Shown: positions 7,699 through 16,243 of the stretch, in pieces
How the letters are laid out: each line of letters starts with the position of its first letter
Position numbering within the stretch: the first letter of the stretch is position 1
Assembly (NCBI RefSeq): GCF_000515335.1
Contig: NZ_KI911563.1
Coordinates: 3,624,869-3,688,868, forward strand
Source: Cohnella panacarvi Gsoil 349
GTDB lineage: Bacteria > Bacillota > Bacilli > Paenibacillales > Paenibacillaceae
DNA: 64,000 nt
Direction of reading: 5' to 3'
The notes under the pieces: model-generated
The model's database searches: none
What the model saw: the letters and a program-made list of their open reading frames with translations, nothing else
Told to the model about the DNA's origin: nothing
Program-made: the position numbers and the translations under genes

Positions 7699-8509
7699 GG
7701 CCCGGCGCCGATTCGCGCCGTTCGTTCAACTGCTGCACTTCGGCTGCCAGCAAGCGATGAGCTGCGTGTTTCCCGTGGCGATCTTCGGCACGTTATCGCT
7801 GTCGAACGTCTTGGACGTACCGCCGTTGCACCGATACGACGCCATTCTGCTCGCGCTGCTGGCCGTGCAATACGCGATGTATCGCGGCGGCTTGGAGACG
7901 CGCGACGAGATCAAGGTCATTTGCGTATTCCATCTCATCGGGCTGGCGCTCGAACTTTACAAGGTCGGGATGGGGTCTTGGTCCTATCCCGAGCCCGCCT
8001 ATACGAAGCTGTTCGGCGTTCCGCTCTATAGCGGGTTCATGTACGCGAGCGTCGCCAGTTATATGTGCCAAGTATGGCGCAGGCTGAAGATGGACATTAC
8101 CGGTTGGCCGGGACTCGTGCCCGCGGGGGCGCTTGGAGGCGCCATCTATTTGAACTTTTTCACGCATCATTATTGGCCCGATTACCGTTGGTGGCTGACG
8201 GCGCTCGTGCTGATCGTCTTTCGGCGCACCTGGATCGTCTATCGGGTTCGAACCGCGACGTATCGAATGCCGATGTCGCTCGCCTTCGTCCTTGTCGGCT
8301 TCTTCATCTGGCTGGCCGAGAACATCGCTACGTTCTTCCAGGCGTGGAAATATCCCGACCAGCACGAGAGCTGGCGGATGGTCGGCTTAAGCAAGATCAG
8401 CTCGTGGTTTCTGCTCGTCATCATCAGCGTCATTATCGTGGCCCAGCTCAAACACGTAAAGGCGGGAAGGCAATCGCAATCGCATTCGAACTACTCGAAT
8501 TGGATATGA
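7688..8509 (+). CDS. DUF817 integral membrane protein
   Basis: 273 residues with about eight membrane segments and the DUF817 hallmarks ELYKVGMGSWSYPE, LFGVPLYSGFMYASVASYM and HHYWPDYRWWL. The start overlaps the end of the XRE gene. DUF817 has no established function; the Trp/Tyr/His-rich loops near membrane faces are typical. The 3' end overlaps the convergent metallophosphoesterase gene by 19 bp. Confidence 0.85.
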   Translation: MSSRARRRFAPFVQLLHFGCQQAMSCVFPVAIFGTLSLSNVLDVPPLHRYDAILLALLAVQYAMYRGGLETRDEIKVICVFHLIGLALELYKVGMGSWSYPEPAYTKLFGVPLYSGFMYASVASYMCQVWRRLKMDITGWPGLVPAGALGGAIYLNFFTHHYWPDYRWWLTALVLIVFRRTWIVYRVRTATYRMPMSLAFVLVGFFIWLAENIATFFQAWKYPDQHESWRMVGLSKISSWFLLVIISVIIVAQLKHVKAGRQSQSHSNYSNWI

Positions 8510-9591
8510 ATCGAGACGAGCTCCGAACGCGTGCCGATCCGAATAGGCGGACCCCAGAAGCCGAAACCGGACGTCACGATCGTGTGCATCCCTTCCTTCT
8601 TCAAGTAACCCCAATCGTTCTCATAGATCGCGTCCGTGATCAGGTTGCCCGGGAAGATCTGCCCGCGATGGGTGTGACCGGACACGACCAGGTCAATGCC
8701 TGCCTGCCGGGCAATGTCGAACTCGTAAGGCTGATGCTCCAATAGAATGGCCGGGTTGTTCAAATCCACGCCGTTCATAAGGTGTTCTAAAGGAAGCCGG
8801 TAGTTGTCGGATTTGTCTCTGCGCCCGATGAGCGTGAATTGCCCTTGTACGTCTACGGTCTCGTCATAGAGCACTTGTATTCCGCCGCGCTCCAAGGCTT
8901 CGATGAGTTCCCGCATGGGGCCGTCATGCTTGTCGTGATTGCCGAGCGATGCATAGACGCCGTAAGGGGCATGGAGATCGGACAGCACCTGATCGATCTT
9001 CTGATCGAGGAAGGGCTTCACGTCGTCGTCGAAGAGGTCGCCCGGAAGCAGGATCAAGTCCGGTTGGAGCGCGTTCATTTCCTTCACCAGACGCTTCGCG
9101 TGATCTCGGCCCGACAGCAAGCCGAAGTGCGTATCGGCCGCCATCGCGATATGAAGGGTTTCGAGCGAAGAAGAGCCTTTATCCATCTTCAGGTCATAAC
9201 TCCGAACGACGGGACTGTAGGCGTTATAGGTGCCGTACGCCATTAAGGATAGGAGCAGCGCCACCGTGACGATCCCCGCCCATCGGTGCGTTCGCTGCCG
9301 AGGCAGCCGGGTCATGCGCAGGAGGATAACCGTAAGATGGGCGAGCGGGACAAGCATTAACAGCAAATAGAAACAGGCCATCCAGTAGGCGCCGACGATG
9401 TTCAGGAAGGTGAGATCCGACACGCGGCCGACGATGAACGACACGGCGGCCAGAACGACGACGAAGACGTACAGGATCTTGAAACGCCGGCTTGACGCTC
9501 CCGGTCGAAGCCAACGATACCCCCGCCAGCCGATATAGTAGACGAGCGCGCCATACAGCAGCAACGCGATGATGAGGATGAGAATGAACAT
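8491..9591 (-). CDS. Membrane-anchored metallophosphoesterase
   Basis: 366 residues. The N-terminal ~130 residues contain four membrane segments; then a calcineurin-like phosphoesterase domain carries its metal ligands in order: MAADTHFG, LLPGDLFDDD, SLGNHDKHDG and VSGHTHRGQIFPG. This arrangement matches the YkuE/YaeI-like group, some of which act on lipid-linked substrates; the substrate here is unknown. The catalytic domain probably faces outward. Convergent 19-bp overlap with the DUF817 gene. Confidence 0.9.
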   Translation of the reverse strand: MFILILIIALLLYGALVYYIGWRGYRWLRPGASSRRFKILYVFVVVLAAVSFIVGRVSDLTFLNIVGAYWMACFYLLLMLVPLAHLTVILLRMTRLPRQRTHRWAGIVTVALLLSLMAYGTYNAYSPVVRSYDLKMDKGSSSLETLHIAMAADTHFGLLSGRDHAKRLVKEMNALQPDLILLPGDLFDDDVKPFLDQKIDQVLSDLHAPYGVYASLGNHDKHDGPMRELIEALERGGIQVLYDETVDVQGQFTLIGRRDKSDNYRLPLEHLMNGVDLNNPAILLEHQPYEFDIARQAGIDLVVSGHTHRGQIFPGNLITDAIYENDWGYLKKEGMHTIVTSGFGFWGPPIRIGTRSELVSIHIQFE

Positions 9592-9641
9592 GGAGTACTC
9601 CTTTCAGATCCGCGAGACTACCGACGAACTTGCCGGCATCC

Positions 9642-10190
9642 TTACTCCCGCCCCTGCTCGTCCGCAATCGACTGCACGTCCTCCGCGGTCATCGTGTAGA
9701 TGGGATAGCCGTCCTCCTGCTGCCGCTTCATCGCCCGATGCTTCATATGCTTCGGGCTTGCCTCTCCGGCGTCTTCGTCGTAGAACAGCAGCATTCCGTC
9801 CGACTTGCGGAGCAACAGGTCGTCGCGGTTGCGGAGTTGCCAGGCACCGTTGTACGGCTGGTTGCTTACCGTGCCGTAATAGTCCACGGCCTTAACGATG
9901 TCGCGAAAGTAGGTTTGCTTCTCCTCGCTCCACCGCTCCTCCGGACTCTTATAGGCGGTCAGAATAGACGTCTTGAGCTGCGGATATCGCGACCTGAGCT
10001 CGTTCGCCACTTCGCACACCCACAGGTCAAAGCCGTATTGCCCCGCGGTCAGCACCCATTCCAAGCCCTCGTCGGCCAGCGGTACGAGACGGGCTTCGAT
10101 CGCCATTTTAATATAGGGGATCCCCTTGTGCTTCTGGTTGAAAATATTCAATTCGTTCGCGCGGTAACCGCAGACGAGCAAGTTTTTCAT
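9642..10190 (-). CDS. ypsA: YpsA/DUF1273 SLOG-family protein
   Basis: 182 residues from the ATG at 10190, which is preceded on the minus strand by AAGGAGG; a longer frame lacks a ribosome site. The sequence MKNLLVCGYRANELNIF, IEARLVPLADEGLEWVLTAGQYG and RNRDDLLLRKSDGMLLFYDE fit YpsA, a Rossmann-like SLOG protein. In Firmicutes YpsA has been linked to cell division, and SLOG folds bind nucleotides or ligands. It is cytoplasmic and stands alone between convergent and divergent neighbours. Confidence 0.88.
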   Translation of the reverse strand: MKNLLVCGYRANELNIFNQKHKGIPYIKMAIEARLVPLADEGLEWVLTAGQYGFDLWVCEVANELRSRYPQLKTSILTAYKSPEERWSEEKQTYFRDIVKAVDYYGTVSNQPYNGAWQLRNRDDLLLRKSDGMLLFYDEDAGEASPKHMKHRAMKRQQEDGYPIYTMTAEDVQSIADEQGRE

Positions 10191-10342
10191 GCATGCCTCC
10201 TTGTAGCGGGTCGCTATCAGCGTAGCCTCGGCAGGACGCATTGTCAACGTCGCGTCGGGCGGCGTACCCCCTCAAAAAGACGATGCTTGTCGAAAGTTAT
10301 AGGAGATCGATTCGACAGCTAAGAGTAGAGGGGAACGCAACG

Positions 10343-11059
10343 ATGAACAATAGGTACTACAAAGTGATGATGAACAGCTTGCTTGGCGGCGCAATTGCGA
10401 TGGGGTTCGGAACAACCGGCGCATACGCGGACGACGGCAAAGCGAACGCGACGACGGAACAAGCGACCGTGACGATATCCGCGAATGCGGGATCGACGAC
10501 TTCCGATACGATACCGGTTCTCGTGCCCGGCCATCCGTTCTACATCCTGAAAATATTCATAGAGACAATAGAAGTCGCGTTGAAGACTGAAGAGGTGACC
10601 ATTAACGATGTATCCGAGAAAGACGTAACCGTGATCGATACGAAGGCTGCCTCGGAAGCCGCAAGCAAGGTCGAGGATAACGCTAGGCCGATGGAACCCG
10701 TCGTGTTCGAGCTTCGGCTAAAGCACAATATCGAAGCATTGACGAAAGCGTTGGAGTACGTGAAGAACCCGACCGCGAGAGCTGCGCTTACCCGGAATAT
10801 CGAGAGGTCGCTGGAGAAGGCGATTAAAGGCGGGGGGGTGTCCGAGGAAGAGGAAGTCGATGACGAGCAAGCATCCGTAGAAGCACGAAGCGAGCAAACC
10901 CAAGCAGGGAAGAAAGCCGCTCGCGAGCAAACCAAGGCAGCCGAGAAGGCTGCGCATGAGCAAGCCAAGGCAGCCAAGAAAGCGGCTCGCGAGCAAGCGA
11001 AGGCGGCGAAGAAGGCTGCGCATGAGCAAGCCAAAGCCGCGAAGAAAGCCGGACATTAA
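10343..11059 (+). CDS. Secreted DUF5667-like protein with histone-like repeat tail
   Basis: 238 residues from ATG 10343 (GAGGGGAA upstream). A signal peptide covers residues ~1-28 (SLLGGAIAMGFGTTGAYADD). The middle, VLVPGHPFYILKIFIETIEVAL followed by ~70 helical residues, resembles DUF5667 domains. The last ~45 residues are four 11-residue Ala/Lys repeats of the form AA(R/H)EQ(T/A)KAA(E/K)K, ending AGH. Such basic, alanine-rich tails could bind DNA, wall polymers or acidic polysaccharide; function is not known. The near-identical repeat units suggest recent expansion. Confidence 0.75.
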   Translation: MNNRYYKVMMNSLLGGAIAMGFGTTGAYADDGKANATTEQATVTISANAGSTTSDTIPVLVPGHPFYILKIFIETIEVALKTEEVTINDVSEKDVTVIDTKAASEAASKVEDNARPMEPVVFELRLKHNIEALTKALEYVKNPTARAALTRNIERSLEKAIKGGGVSEEEEVDDEQASVEARSEQTQAGKKAAREQTKAAEKAAHEQAKAAKKAAREQAKAAKKAAHEQAKAAKKAGH

Positions 11060-11065
11060 CTACAA

Positions 11066-11118
11066 CCCCATAGGTGTCGCTCCGTACCGTCTCTCGAAAC
11101 GGAGCAGACGCCGTGGGG
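11066..11118. repeat. Imperfect inverted repeat / large stem-loop
   Basis: CCCCATAGGTGTCGCTCCGT pairs with ACGGAGCAGACGCCGTGGGG around a short loop. There is no T-run, so it is not an obvious intrinsic terminator; it lies between the ends of two convergent genes and may still serve as transcript end or a REP-like element. Confidence 0.5.
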
Positions 11119-11155
11119 CGGATAGGCAGGTCTGTCGGTGAGGCTCGTCGGATCG

Positions 11156-12070
11156 TTACGATTCGCGCCGTCCCTCTAGCACGGCCTGAAGACGGTCCAA
11201 GTTCTGTTCGTTGGCGTCCGGGCAAAATGATTTCACTTGCTCGAATAGCTTCTCGTCCTTTAACTGTTGACGGAACGTCAACCGAGTTCGACCACCCTTA
11301 TCGGCGAATGTCGCCGTAAGCCGGAACTCGGGAGCGCCTTGATGTTCCAGAACGATACGCTTCCCCGGCTCGATCTCGATGAACTTATTCTCGTTCGGAT
11401 ACTCCTTGCCGTCCGGTCCGTGGAAAGTAAAGCGCCAGAAGCCGCCTTCGCGGAAGTCGAACTCATGAAACGTGCTCGTGAAGCCGTTAGGCCCCCACCA
11501 CCGCGTCAGAAGCTCCGGTTGCGCCCATGCCCGGTAAACCTCTTCCCTTGGATAATCGTACATACGCGTATGGACGAACTCCAAGTCGCCGGGAGCCGGG
11601 TCCGCGTCTTCCTCCGCGGCAGCGGCTTCTTCGCTCCGAGCAAGCGAATTGCCCAGCAGCTCCAGCAGTTCCCTCGACCCGTGTTCCCGATTCTCCACCG
11701 CATCGAGCCCATCGAAGAAGGCGCCTTGCTCCGTAAAGGTCAGCTTGGTGCCGCCTTCCGCGTCCGTAAGCTCGATCGTAGTAACGGAAACGGAGAAGCG
11801 CACGCCGTCCAAGTCCATCGCGTACGTGTAAACGATCCGCTCGAGGGGAACGATCTCTTGATAGGTCGCGTCGAACGTGAACAACCGGCCGTCCGGGGAT
11901 TCGCCGCTGCTGAATTCCCGTCCGCCTACCCGGAATTCGAACACTTCCGGCTTCGTGAACCAACGAGCTTTGGCTTCGGCGTCGGCCATTGCTTCGTATA
12001 CCTGCTCCCTGGATGCCGGGTATGTTTTATCTATTACGAACGTTCCATGCTTTACGAATTTTTCTTGCAT
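11156..12070 (-). CDS. Tandem SRPBCC (AHSA1-like) domain protein
   Basis: 304 residues containing two copies of the START/SRPBCC fold: the first (residues ~10-150) begins FVIDKTYPASREQVYEAMADAEAKARWF, the second (~165-300) begins FVHTRMYDYPREEVYRAWAQPELLTRWWGP. The second has the typical PEL..RWWGP signature of activator-of-Hsp90-ATPase-1-like proteins. These bind hydrophobic ligands in a deep cavity. The ribosome site (AAGGAGG) lies inside the end of the upstream merR gene, 4 bp away, so the two are cotranscribed. This suggests a ligand-sensing or ligand-sequestering partner of the MerR regulator. Confidence 0.88.
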   Translation of the reverse strand: MQEKFVKHGTFVIDKTYPASREQVYEAMADAEAKARWFTKPEVFEFRVGGREFSSGESPDGRLFTFDATYQEIVPLERIVYTYAMDLDGVRFSVSVTTIELTDAEGGTKLTFTEQGAFFDGLDAVENREHGSRELLELLGNSLARSEEAAAAEEDADPAPGDLEFVHTRMYDYPREEVYRAWAQPELLTRWWGPNGFTSTFHEFDFREGGFWRFTFHGPDGKEYPNENKFIEIEPGKRIVLEHQGAPEFRLTATFADKGGRTRLTFRQQLKDEKLFEQVKSFCPDANEQNLDRLQAVLEGRRES

Positions 12071-12074
12071 GATC

Positions 12075-12581
12075 TTAATCCTCCTTGTTATTAATATTTG
12101 ATTCCTCGTTCCCGCCCGCTAAGAACATCCCCAGCAGACCGAACCGTTGCTCCCAGCTTTGCCTGCGATTCAGAATCGGCTTCTCGTAGTCGTTCTTCAT
12201 CGCCTGAAGAAGGGCGGTGAAATCGTCTACGGTCACCTGTTCCTTGCCTTTCATCAGCTTAGATACGTGCCGCAGTTGATCCAGCAGCTTCTGCTGCCGC
12301 CGTATTTGCTCTTGCGCCCGCTCGATCTGCAGGCCGACGACCTCGAGAGGGGCAATACCGCGGCCCGTCAGCGCCGCCTTCACTTCGTCGAGCGACAGGC
12401 CCAACTCCTTCAGAGAGACGATTCGATAGAGTCGCGATAAATCCTCGTCGCCATAGAGCCGGTGCCCCGATTCCGTAGCAGCCGACGGCGAGAGCAACCC
12501 GATCTGGTCGTAGAAGCGGAGCGTACGCACGGTAAGCCCCGTCAGCTTGGCCAAGTCTCCGACCTTCCAATATCGTTTCAT
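12075..12581 (-). CDS. MerR-family transcriptional regulator
   Basis: 168 residues. N-terminal winged helix YWKVGDLAKLTGLTVRTLRFYDQIGLL is the standard MerR motif; a dimerisation helix follows (~80-125) and a variable C-terminal domain of ~40 residues without the Cys pattern of metal sensors, so an organic ligand is more likely. It is the first gene of an operon with the tandem SRPBCC gene. Its own promoter (12627-12657) has the long 19-bp spacer and a perfect palindrome, so autoregulation is strongly implied. Confidence 0.92.
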   Translation of the reverse strand: MKRYWKVGDLAKLTGLTVRTLRFYDQIGLLSPSAATESGHRLYGDEDLSRLYRIVSLKELGLSLDEVKAALTGRGIAPLEVVGLQIERAQEQIRRQQKLLDQLRHVSKLMKGKEQVTVDDFTALLQAMKNDYEKPILNRRQSWEQRFGLLGMFLAGGNEESNINNKED

Positions 12582-12626
12582 GAATCATCTCCGTTCTTTG
12601 CCGCTAGCTCGATCACCGGTAGCTTC

Positions 12627-12657
12627 ATTATAGAACCTTACGTAACGTAAGGTGCAA
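12627..12657 (-). promoter_or_regulatory. MerR-type promoter with perfect palindromic operator
   Basis: Read on the minus strand: -35 TTGCAC, a 19-bp spacer, -10 TATAAT. A perfect 19-bp palindrome, ACCTTACGTAACGTAAGGT (12635-12653), fills the spacer. A 19-bp spacer needing DNA untwisting is the hallmark of MerR-activated promoters; this one drives the merR/SRPBCC operon. Confidence 0.9.
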
Positions 12658-12777
12658 GCGAAATGTACAAATTTTGTTCACACGCTTTGTGTGATTGCTA
12701 TCACAATCTCCGAGATTCAATCTCGTATACTGTACTCGAATCCGAATCTATCGAAGCATCGAAGAGGAGAGGATCGT

Positions 12778-13224
12778 ATGAACGGATTTACATTCGAGGA
12801 TATGAAGAAGATTGATCGCAAGGAGCTCGGAGACACGGTTCCGCTGGAATTGTTCAGGACGATTCGCTTGATCGGGATGTACCAAGCGTTGCCGCTCGGA
12901 GGCAAAGGCACGACGCTCACTATCGGAAGGAAGATCGGGGAAAGCTTGCCGGTTGACTCTCTGGAAGAGTTGTTGCGGCTATTCGAAGATTTAAGGATTG
13001 GCAAACCGCGTATTATTCAACAAGACAACAACGATATTCGAATTGCCGTGGACGATTGTTTCTGCAAGGGGCTGCCCGTGCAGGATGAAAAGATGGTGTG
13101 CGACTTGGAAGGGGCGATTATGGAAGGCGCCTTAACCCGCATCATGAATCGAAGAGTGACGGTTAAGGAGGTCAAATGCAACATTAATGGAGACGAGTAT
13201 TGCGAGTATGAGGTCAGACTTTAG
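12778..13224 (+). CDS. V4R-domain (4-vinyl reductase-like) ligand-binding protein
   Basis: 148 residues from ATG 12778 (GAGGAGAGG upstream). The C-terminal half ends with VKCNINGDEYCEYEV, the C...GD..C.f.v signature of V4R/XylR-N-type small-molecule binding domains, preceded by DDCFCKGLP. The N-terminal ~45 residues are a helical extension. No DNA-binding domain is present, so it probably acts as a stand-alone sensor or carrier. The promoter region contains TTGTTCACACG-type sequence but I do not assign hexamers. Confidence 0.7.
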   Translation: MNGFTFEDMKKIDRKELGDTVPLELFRTIRLIGMYQALPLGGKGTTLTIGRKIGESLPVDSLEELLRLFEDLRIGKPRIIQQDNNDIRIAVDDCFCKGLPVQDEKMVCDLEGAIMEGALTRIMNRRVTVKEVKCNINGDEYCEYEVRL

Positions 13225-13544
13225 CGAATTCGAACCAGACGAGGTGTCCCAAAAGGGCATTTCCTCTGACCGGCAGCGCATAGCCTTCCTCGCTACCTCA
13301 ACTGCATGACCCAAATAGTTGCACTTCGTACCGTTTACAGGTCAAGGAGTTCCCGCAAGTTGGAATACCTGCCATTCATGCAGTTCGTGTCGAGCGAGGA
13401 CGCTGCGTTGGCCGAGTTGGGACAGTCTCTTGTTCTTAGGGGGTGTTCGCTAGCGAATCGATCTGCTTACGCATGAATTCCTTGCTTCTTGGCCATGCTA
13501 CTTCCTTGGATTGCCAATTAGGAAGTACGAAAGGAGATCGAACG
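13225..13544. other. Intergenic region with no supported gene
   Basis: 320 bp without a convincing reading frame or ribosome site until the AAAGGAG before 13545. It contains the word AAATAGTTGC (13307), which recurs in other gaps of this window (20312). I see no further structure. Confidence 0.5.
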
Positions 13545-14099
13545 ATGAAACGGGCAGGGCTGCTCGCCGTTATCGGATGGATGTTGATGGGGTGGGGCGG
13601 AATCGTTCAGGCTAGCGCCGATCCTGCGTCGATGAACTCCGATTCGGCAGGAATCGCGCTTGCGAAGGAAGAAGGATCGGTTTTGTTCAAGCCGGGGGAG
13701 GGCGGGGATTCGGCTTGGTGGGAGTCTCGGCTGTCAAGCGTCCGCGGCAAAGACGAGAAAACCGCGGCAGGATTGGTCGTAGCGATCCTCAAGCGGGATC
13801 TCGGAGTCACGGGAGAGAGACCGGCCGGCGTCGATGCGTATTTGGCTCCCACGCCGGGGCTCAAGAAGAAGCTGGCGATTTACGACGTCTCGAGCCCGTC
13901 CGTAAAGGAAATCCGATTCAATCGCCTCGAGAAGGACCAATCGGGTACGCTATACGATTTTCAGGTCATCGGCGGAACGTCGGCGGACAACTTTCAAGGC
14001 TTCGAAGGCATGCTGCGGATCCATATCGCGAAGCGCAGCCATCTGGTAGACGACATACCGACGGCTACGTTGGATCCGAAACCTTCGACGAACGAATAA
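13545..14099 (+). CDS. Hypothetical secreted protein
   Basis: 184 residues from ATG 13545 with AAAGGAG ribosome site. A signal peptide spans ~1-25 (AGLLAVIGWMLMGWGGIVQASA). The mature part has two regions: ~45-100 (WWESRLSSVRGKDEKTAAGLVVAILKRDL) and a C-terminal beta-rich part with KEIRFNRLEKDQSGTLYDFQVIG. No recognised domain. A strong terminator follows 15 bp after the stop, so it is probably a monocistronic unit. Confidence 0.75.
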   Translation: MKRAGLLAVIGWMLMGWGGIVQASADPASMNSDSAGIALAKEEGSVLFKPGEGGDSAWWESRLSSVRGKDEKTAAGLVVAILKRDLGVTGERPAGVDAYLAPTPGLKKKLAIYDVSSPSVKEIRFNRLEKDQSGTLYDFQVIGGTSADNFQGFEGMLRIHIAKRSHLVDDIPTATLDPKPSTNE

Positions 14100-14113
14100 G
14101 GCTTGCTCGGGCA

Positions 14114-14136
14114 CCCGCGTTCTGCGCGGGTTTTTT
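14114..14136 (+). terminator. Rho-independent terminator
   Basis: CCCGCG-TTCTG-CGCGGG followed by TTTTTT. Confidence 0.85.
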
Positions 14137-14151
14137 GATGCGCGCATGCAA

Positions 14152-14613
14152 CTAGCCGCGGAGACGATGAAAGTTCGATTCCAGGTGAAGGATGGGGAAA
14201 GGCTTGCCCGAAGGATCGAGCTCCGACCGCCCGATCTGAGCGAATCCAAGACGTTTATAGAAGGCGCATGCTCCTTCATTCTGCTCATTGACATCGACCT
14301 GGAGAATGTCCCCTTTCAAGATTGCCGCATGCTGGATGAATCGGCTGCCTATACCCTTTCCATGATGATCGGGATCTACGAATAAAGCTTCGATTGCGGT
14401 TCCGTCGAGCCCGATAAACCCTGTAGGCGTTCGATCCTCGTCCACTGAAATCCAAATCTCGATCGCTCTCAATGCGCCGTCGCGGACGATTTGATGGTAG
14501 AACCGGATATCGGCCTCCGTCAGAAACGCGTGGGTACGAACGACGGCCCGGTGCCAGATGTCCACAAGCTCATCGTGATGCCGTTCATTGTAAGGTATGA
14601 TTTCGTGCGTCAC
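14152..14613 (-). CDS. GNAT N-acetyltransferase, YjaB-like
   Basis: 153 residues. The acetyl-CoA binding motif A is IEALFVDPDHHGKGIGSRFIQHA (Q/RxxGxG/A = HHGKGIG), and the motif B region is NEQNEGACAFYKRLGF. Overall order and the early WHRAVVRTHAFLT fit the YjaB subgroup of small-molecule acetyltransferases; the acceptor is unknown. It is separated from the upstream MBL gene on the same strand by 34 bp, so cotranscription is possible. Confidence 0.88.
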   Translation of the reverse strand: MTHEIIPYNERHHDELVDIWHRAVVRTHAFLTEADIRFYHQIVRDGALRAIEIWISVDEDRTPTGFIGLDGTAIEALFVDPDHHGKGIGSRFIQHAAILKGDILQVDVNEQNEGACAFYKRLGFAQIGRSELDPSGKPFPILHLESNFHRLRG

Positions 14614-14647
14614 TTATCTTCCTCCCTGTATGGCGATAGCCGCCGGA

Positions 14648-15385
14648 TCATTGACTATAATGCTCTAGAAGCTTCCGGAGTGCTCCGCGTACATCCCCTT
14701 CGAGAACGCCGCCGTGGTAGCAAATCAATCTATCGATATCGAATGCAAGCAGGTTTCGAACGGAGTTTAATGCCGCTTCCATATCTAGAGTGTATTGGGG
14801 ATTCGCGATGTCCAGCTTGCTTTGTTCCAGGACGACGGCATCGGCGGCGATAAGCGTTTTGCTGGAAGGTACGTATAGCGAGATATGACCGGTCATATGT
14901 CCCGGCGTGTGGACGATCTCTATGCCTCCGCACCAAGGCAACTTTTCGCCGGAATAGACCGTGCGATCCACCGCGGCCGGTTCCATCGTTCGCAGGAAGG
15001 CAATGAACTGTTCGGCGAAAGGCTTCGCCTCTTCCGGCATAGCTTCCAATCCCGACTCGGCTTGTTCAAGCCGCAGCGACTTGGCGGTTCCCACAATATA
15101 AGGCTTCTCCAACTCGTGAGCGATAATCTCGATCCTCGGGTACATTCGTTTCAGAGCGGCAAGCGAGCCCATGTGATCGATATCGTGGTGCGTGACGATG
15201 AGTTTGGTGATCGATGATAAAGCGAGGTTTACCCGGTTAACCGCTGCCTCCAGATAAGCTTCGAAATTCGGATATCCGCAATCGACGAGAATCGTATCCT
15301 GCCCGTCTTGAAGAAGGGTCGGGGTAATGACTTGCCGTTGTCCGCCCTGCTCGAATTCGATATCAAGCGTATGAATGCTGTGCAT
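14648..15385 (-). CDS. MBL-fold metallohydrolase
   Basis: 245 residues from the ATG at 15385, supported by GGAGGAGA just upstream; a longer frame has no ribosome site. The metallo-beta-lactamase motif is IVTHHDIDHMGSL (HxHxDH form THHDIDH), with further ligands in VHTPGHMTGHISLY and LIAADAVV, and a C-terminal His in ICYHGG. Typical of glyoxalase-II-like hydrolases; substrate unknown. Likely in an operon with the GNAT gene. Confidence 0.9.
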   Translation of the reverse strand: MHSIHTLDIEFEQGGQRQVITPTLLQDGQDTILVDCGYPNFEAYLEAAVNRVNLALSSITKLIVTHHDIDHMGSLAALKRMYPRIEIIAHELEKPYIVGTAKSLRLEQAESGLEAMPEEAKPFAEQFIAFLRTMEPAAVDRTVYSGEKLPWCGGIEIVHTPGHMTGHISLYVPSSKTLIAADAVVLEQSKLDIANPQYTLDMEAALNSVRNLLAFDIDRLICYHGGVLEGDVRGALRKLLEHYSQ

Positions 15386-15489
15386 AAGTAGTCTCCTCCG
15401 ATAGTAACAACCTGTATTAGATGATACGATAGACAAGAGTCTAAGGTTCAGCGCGAAGATATTTTTCGCCAAGAGGAGGATTCGTTCGG

Positions 15490-16233
15490 ATGAAGGAAAA
15501 CAAATACGACGATCATTCGTTTTTCGAAAAATACAGCCAAATGAATCGCTCGCGGAAAGGGCTGGCCGGAGCGGGAGAATGGGAGTCGCTTAGAAAGCTG
15601 CTGCCTGATTTTAAAGGCAAGCGAGTGCTTGATTTGGGATGCGGTTACGGATGGCACTGCATCCATGCGATGGAACAAGGGGCTTCCTCCGTCGTGGGCG
15701 TCGATCTTTCCCGGAAAATGCTCGAAGTCGCGAAAAGCAAAACGTATTTTCCGCAGATCCGGTATGAATGCTGCGCAATAGAAGACGTGGATTACCCGGA
15801 AGAGAGCTTTGAAGTCGTTCTAAGTTCGCTTGCGATTCATTATGTGGCCGACTATGAGAGGTTAGTACGCAAGATTTATCGGATGCTGAAGGCTGGCGGC
15901 CATTTCGTGTTCACGGTCGAACATCCTGTGTTTACCGCTCATGGATCGCAAGACTGGCACTATAGCGAACAAGGTGAAATTCTGCATTTTCCGGTGGATC
16001 ATTATTATGATGAGGGCGAACGGGCTACCGTGTTTTTGGGAGAAAAGGTGATCAAATATCATAGAACGCTGACGACCTATCTCGGGTCGCTGCTTTCCAA
16101 CGGTTTTACCGTCAATCGGATTGTGGAGCCGCAGCCGCCGGAGAACATGATGGATATGCCGGGGATGGCGGATGAAAGGCGTCGCCCTATGATGCTGATC
16201 GTGTCGGCAACCAAACAGGATGTAACCCGATAA
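15490..16233 (+). CDS. Class I SAM-dependent methyltransferase
   Basis: 247 residues, GAGGAGG ribosome site. Motif I is VLDLGCGYGWHCIHAMEQG, followed by VVGVDLSRKMLEVA (motif II) and VVLSSLAIHYVADY. The C-terminal part includes TVEHPVFTAHG, as in the group of small-molecule methyltransferases seen next to housekeeping genes in Bacillales. Substrate unknown. The next gene begins 10 bp downstream. Confidence 0.9.
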   Translation: MKENKYDDHSFFEKYSQMNRSRKGLAGAGEWESLRKLLPDFKGKRVLDLGCGYGWHCIHAMEQGASSVVGVDLSRKMLEVAKSKTYFPQIRYECCAIEDVDYPEESFEVVLSSLAIHYVADYERLVRKIYRMLKAGGHFVFTVEHPVFTAHGSQDWHYSEQGEILHFPVDHYYDEGERATVFLGEKVIKYHRTLTTYLGSLLSNGFTVNRIVEPQPPENMMDMPGMADERRRPMMLIVSATKQDVTR

Positions 16234-16243
16234 AGGAGGAACG

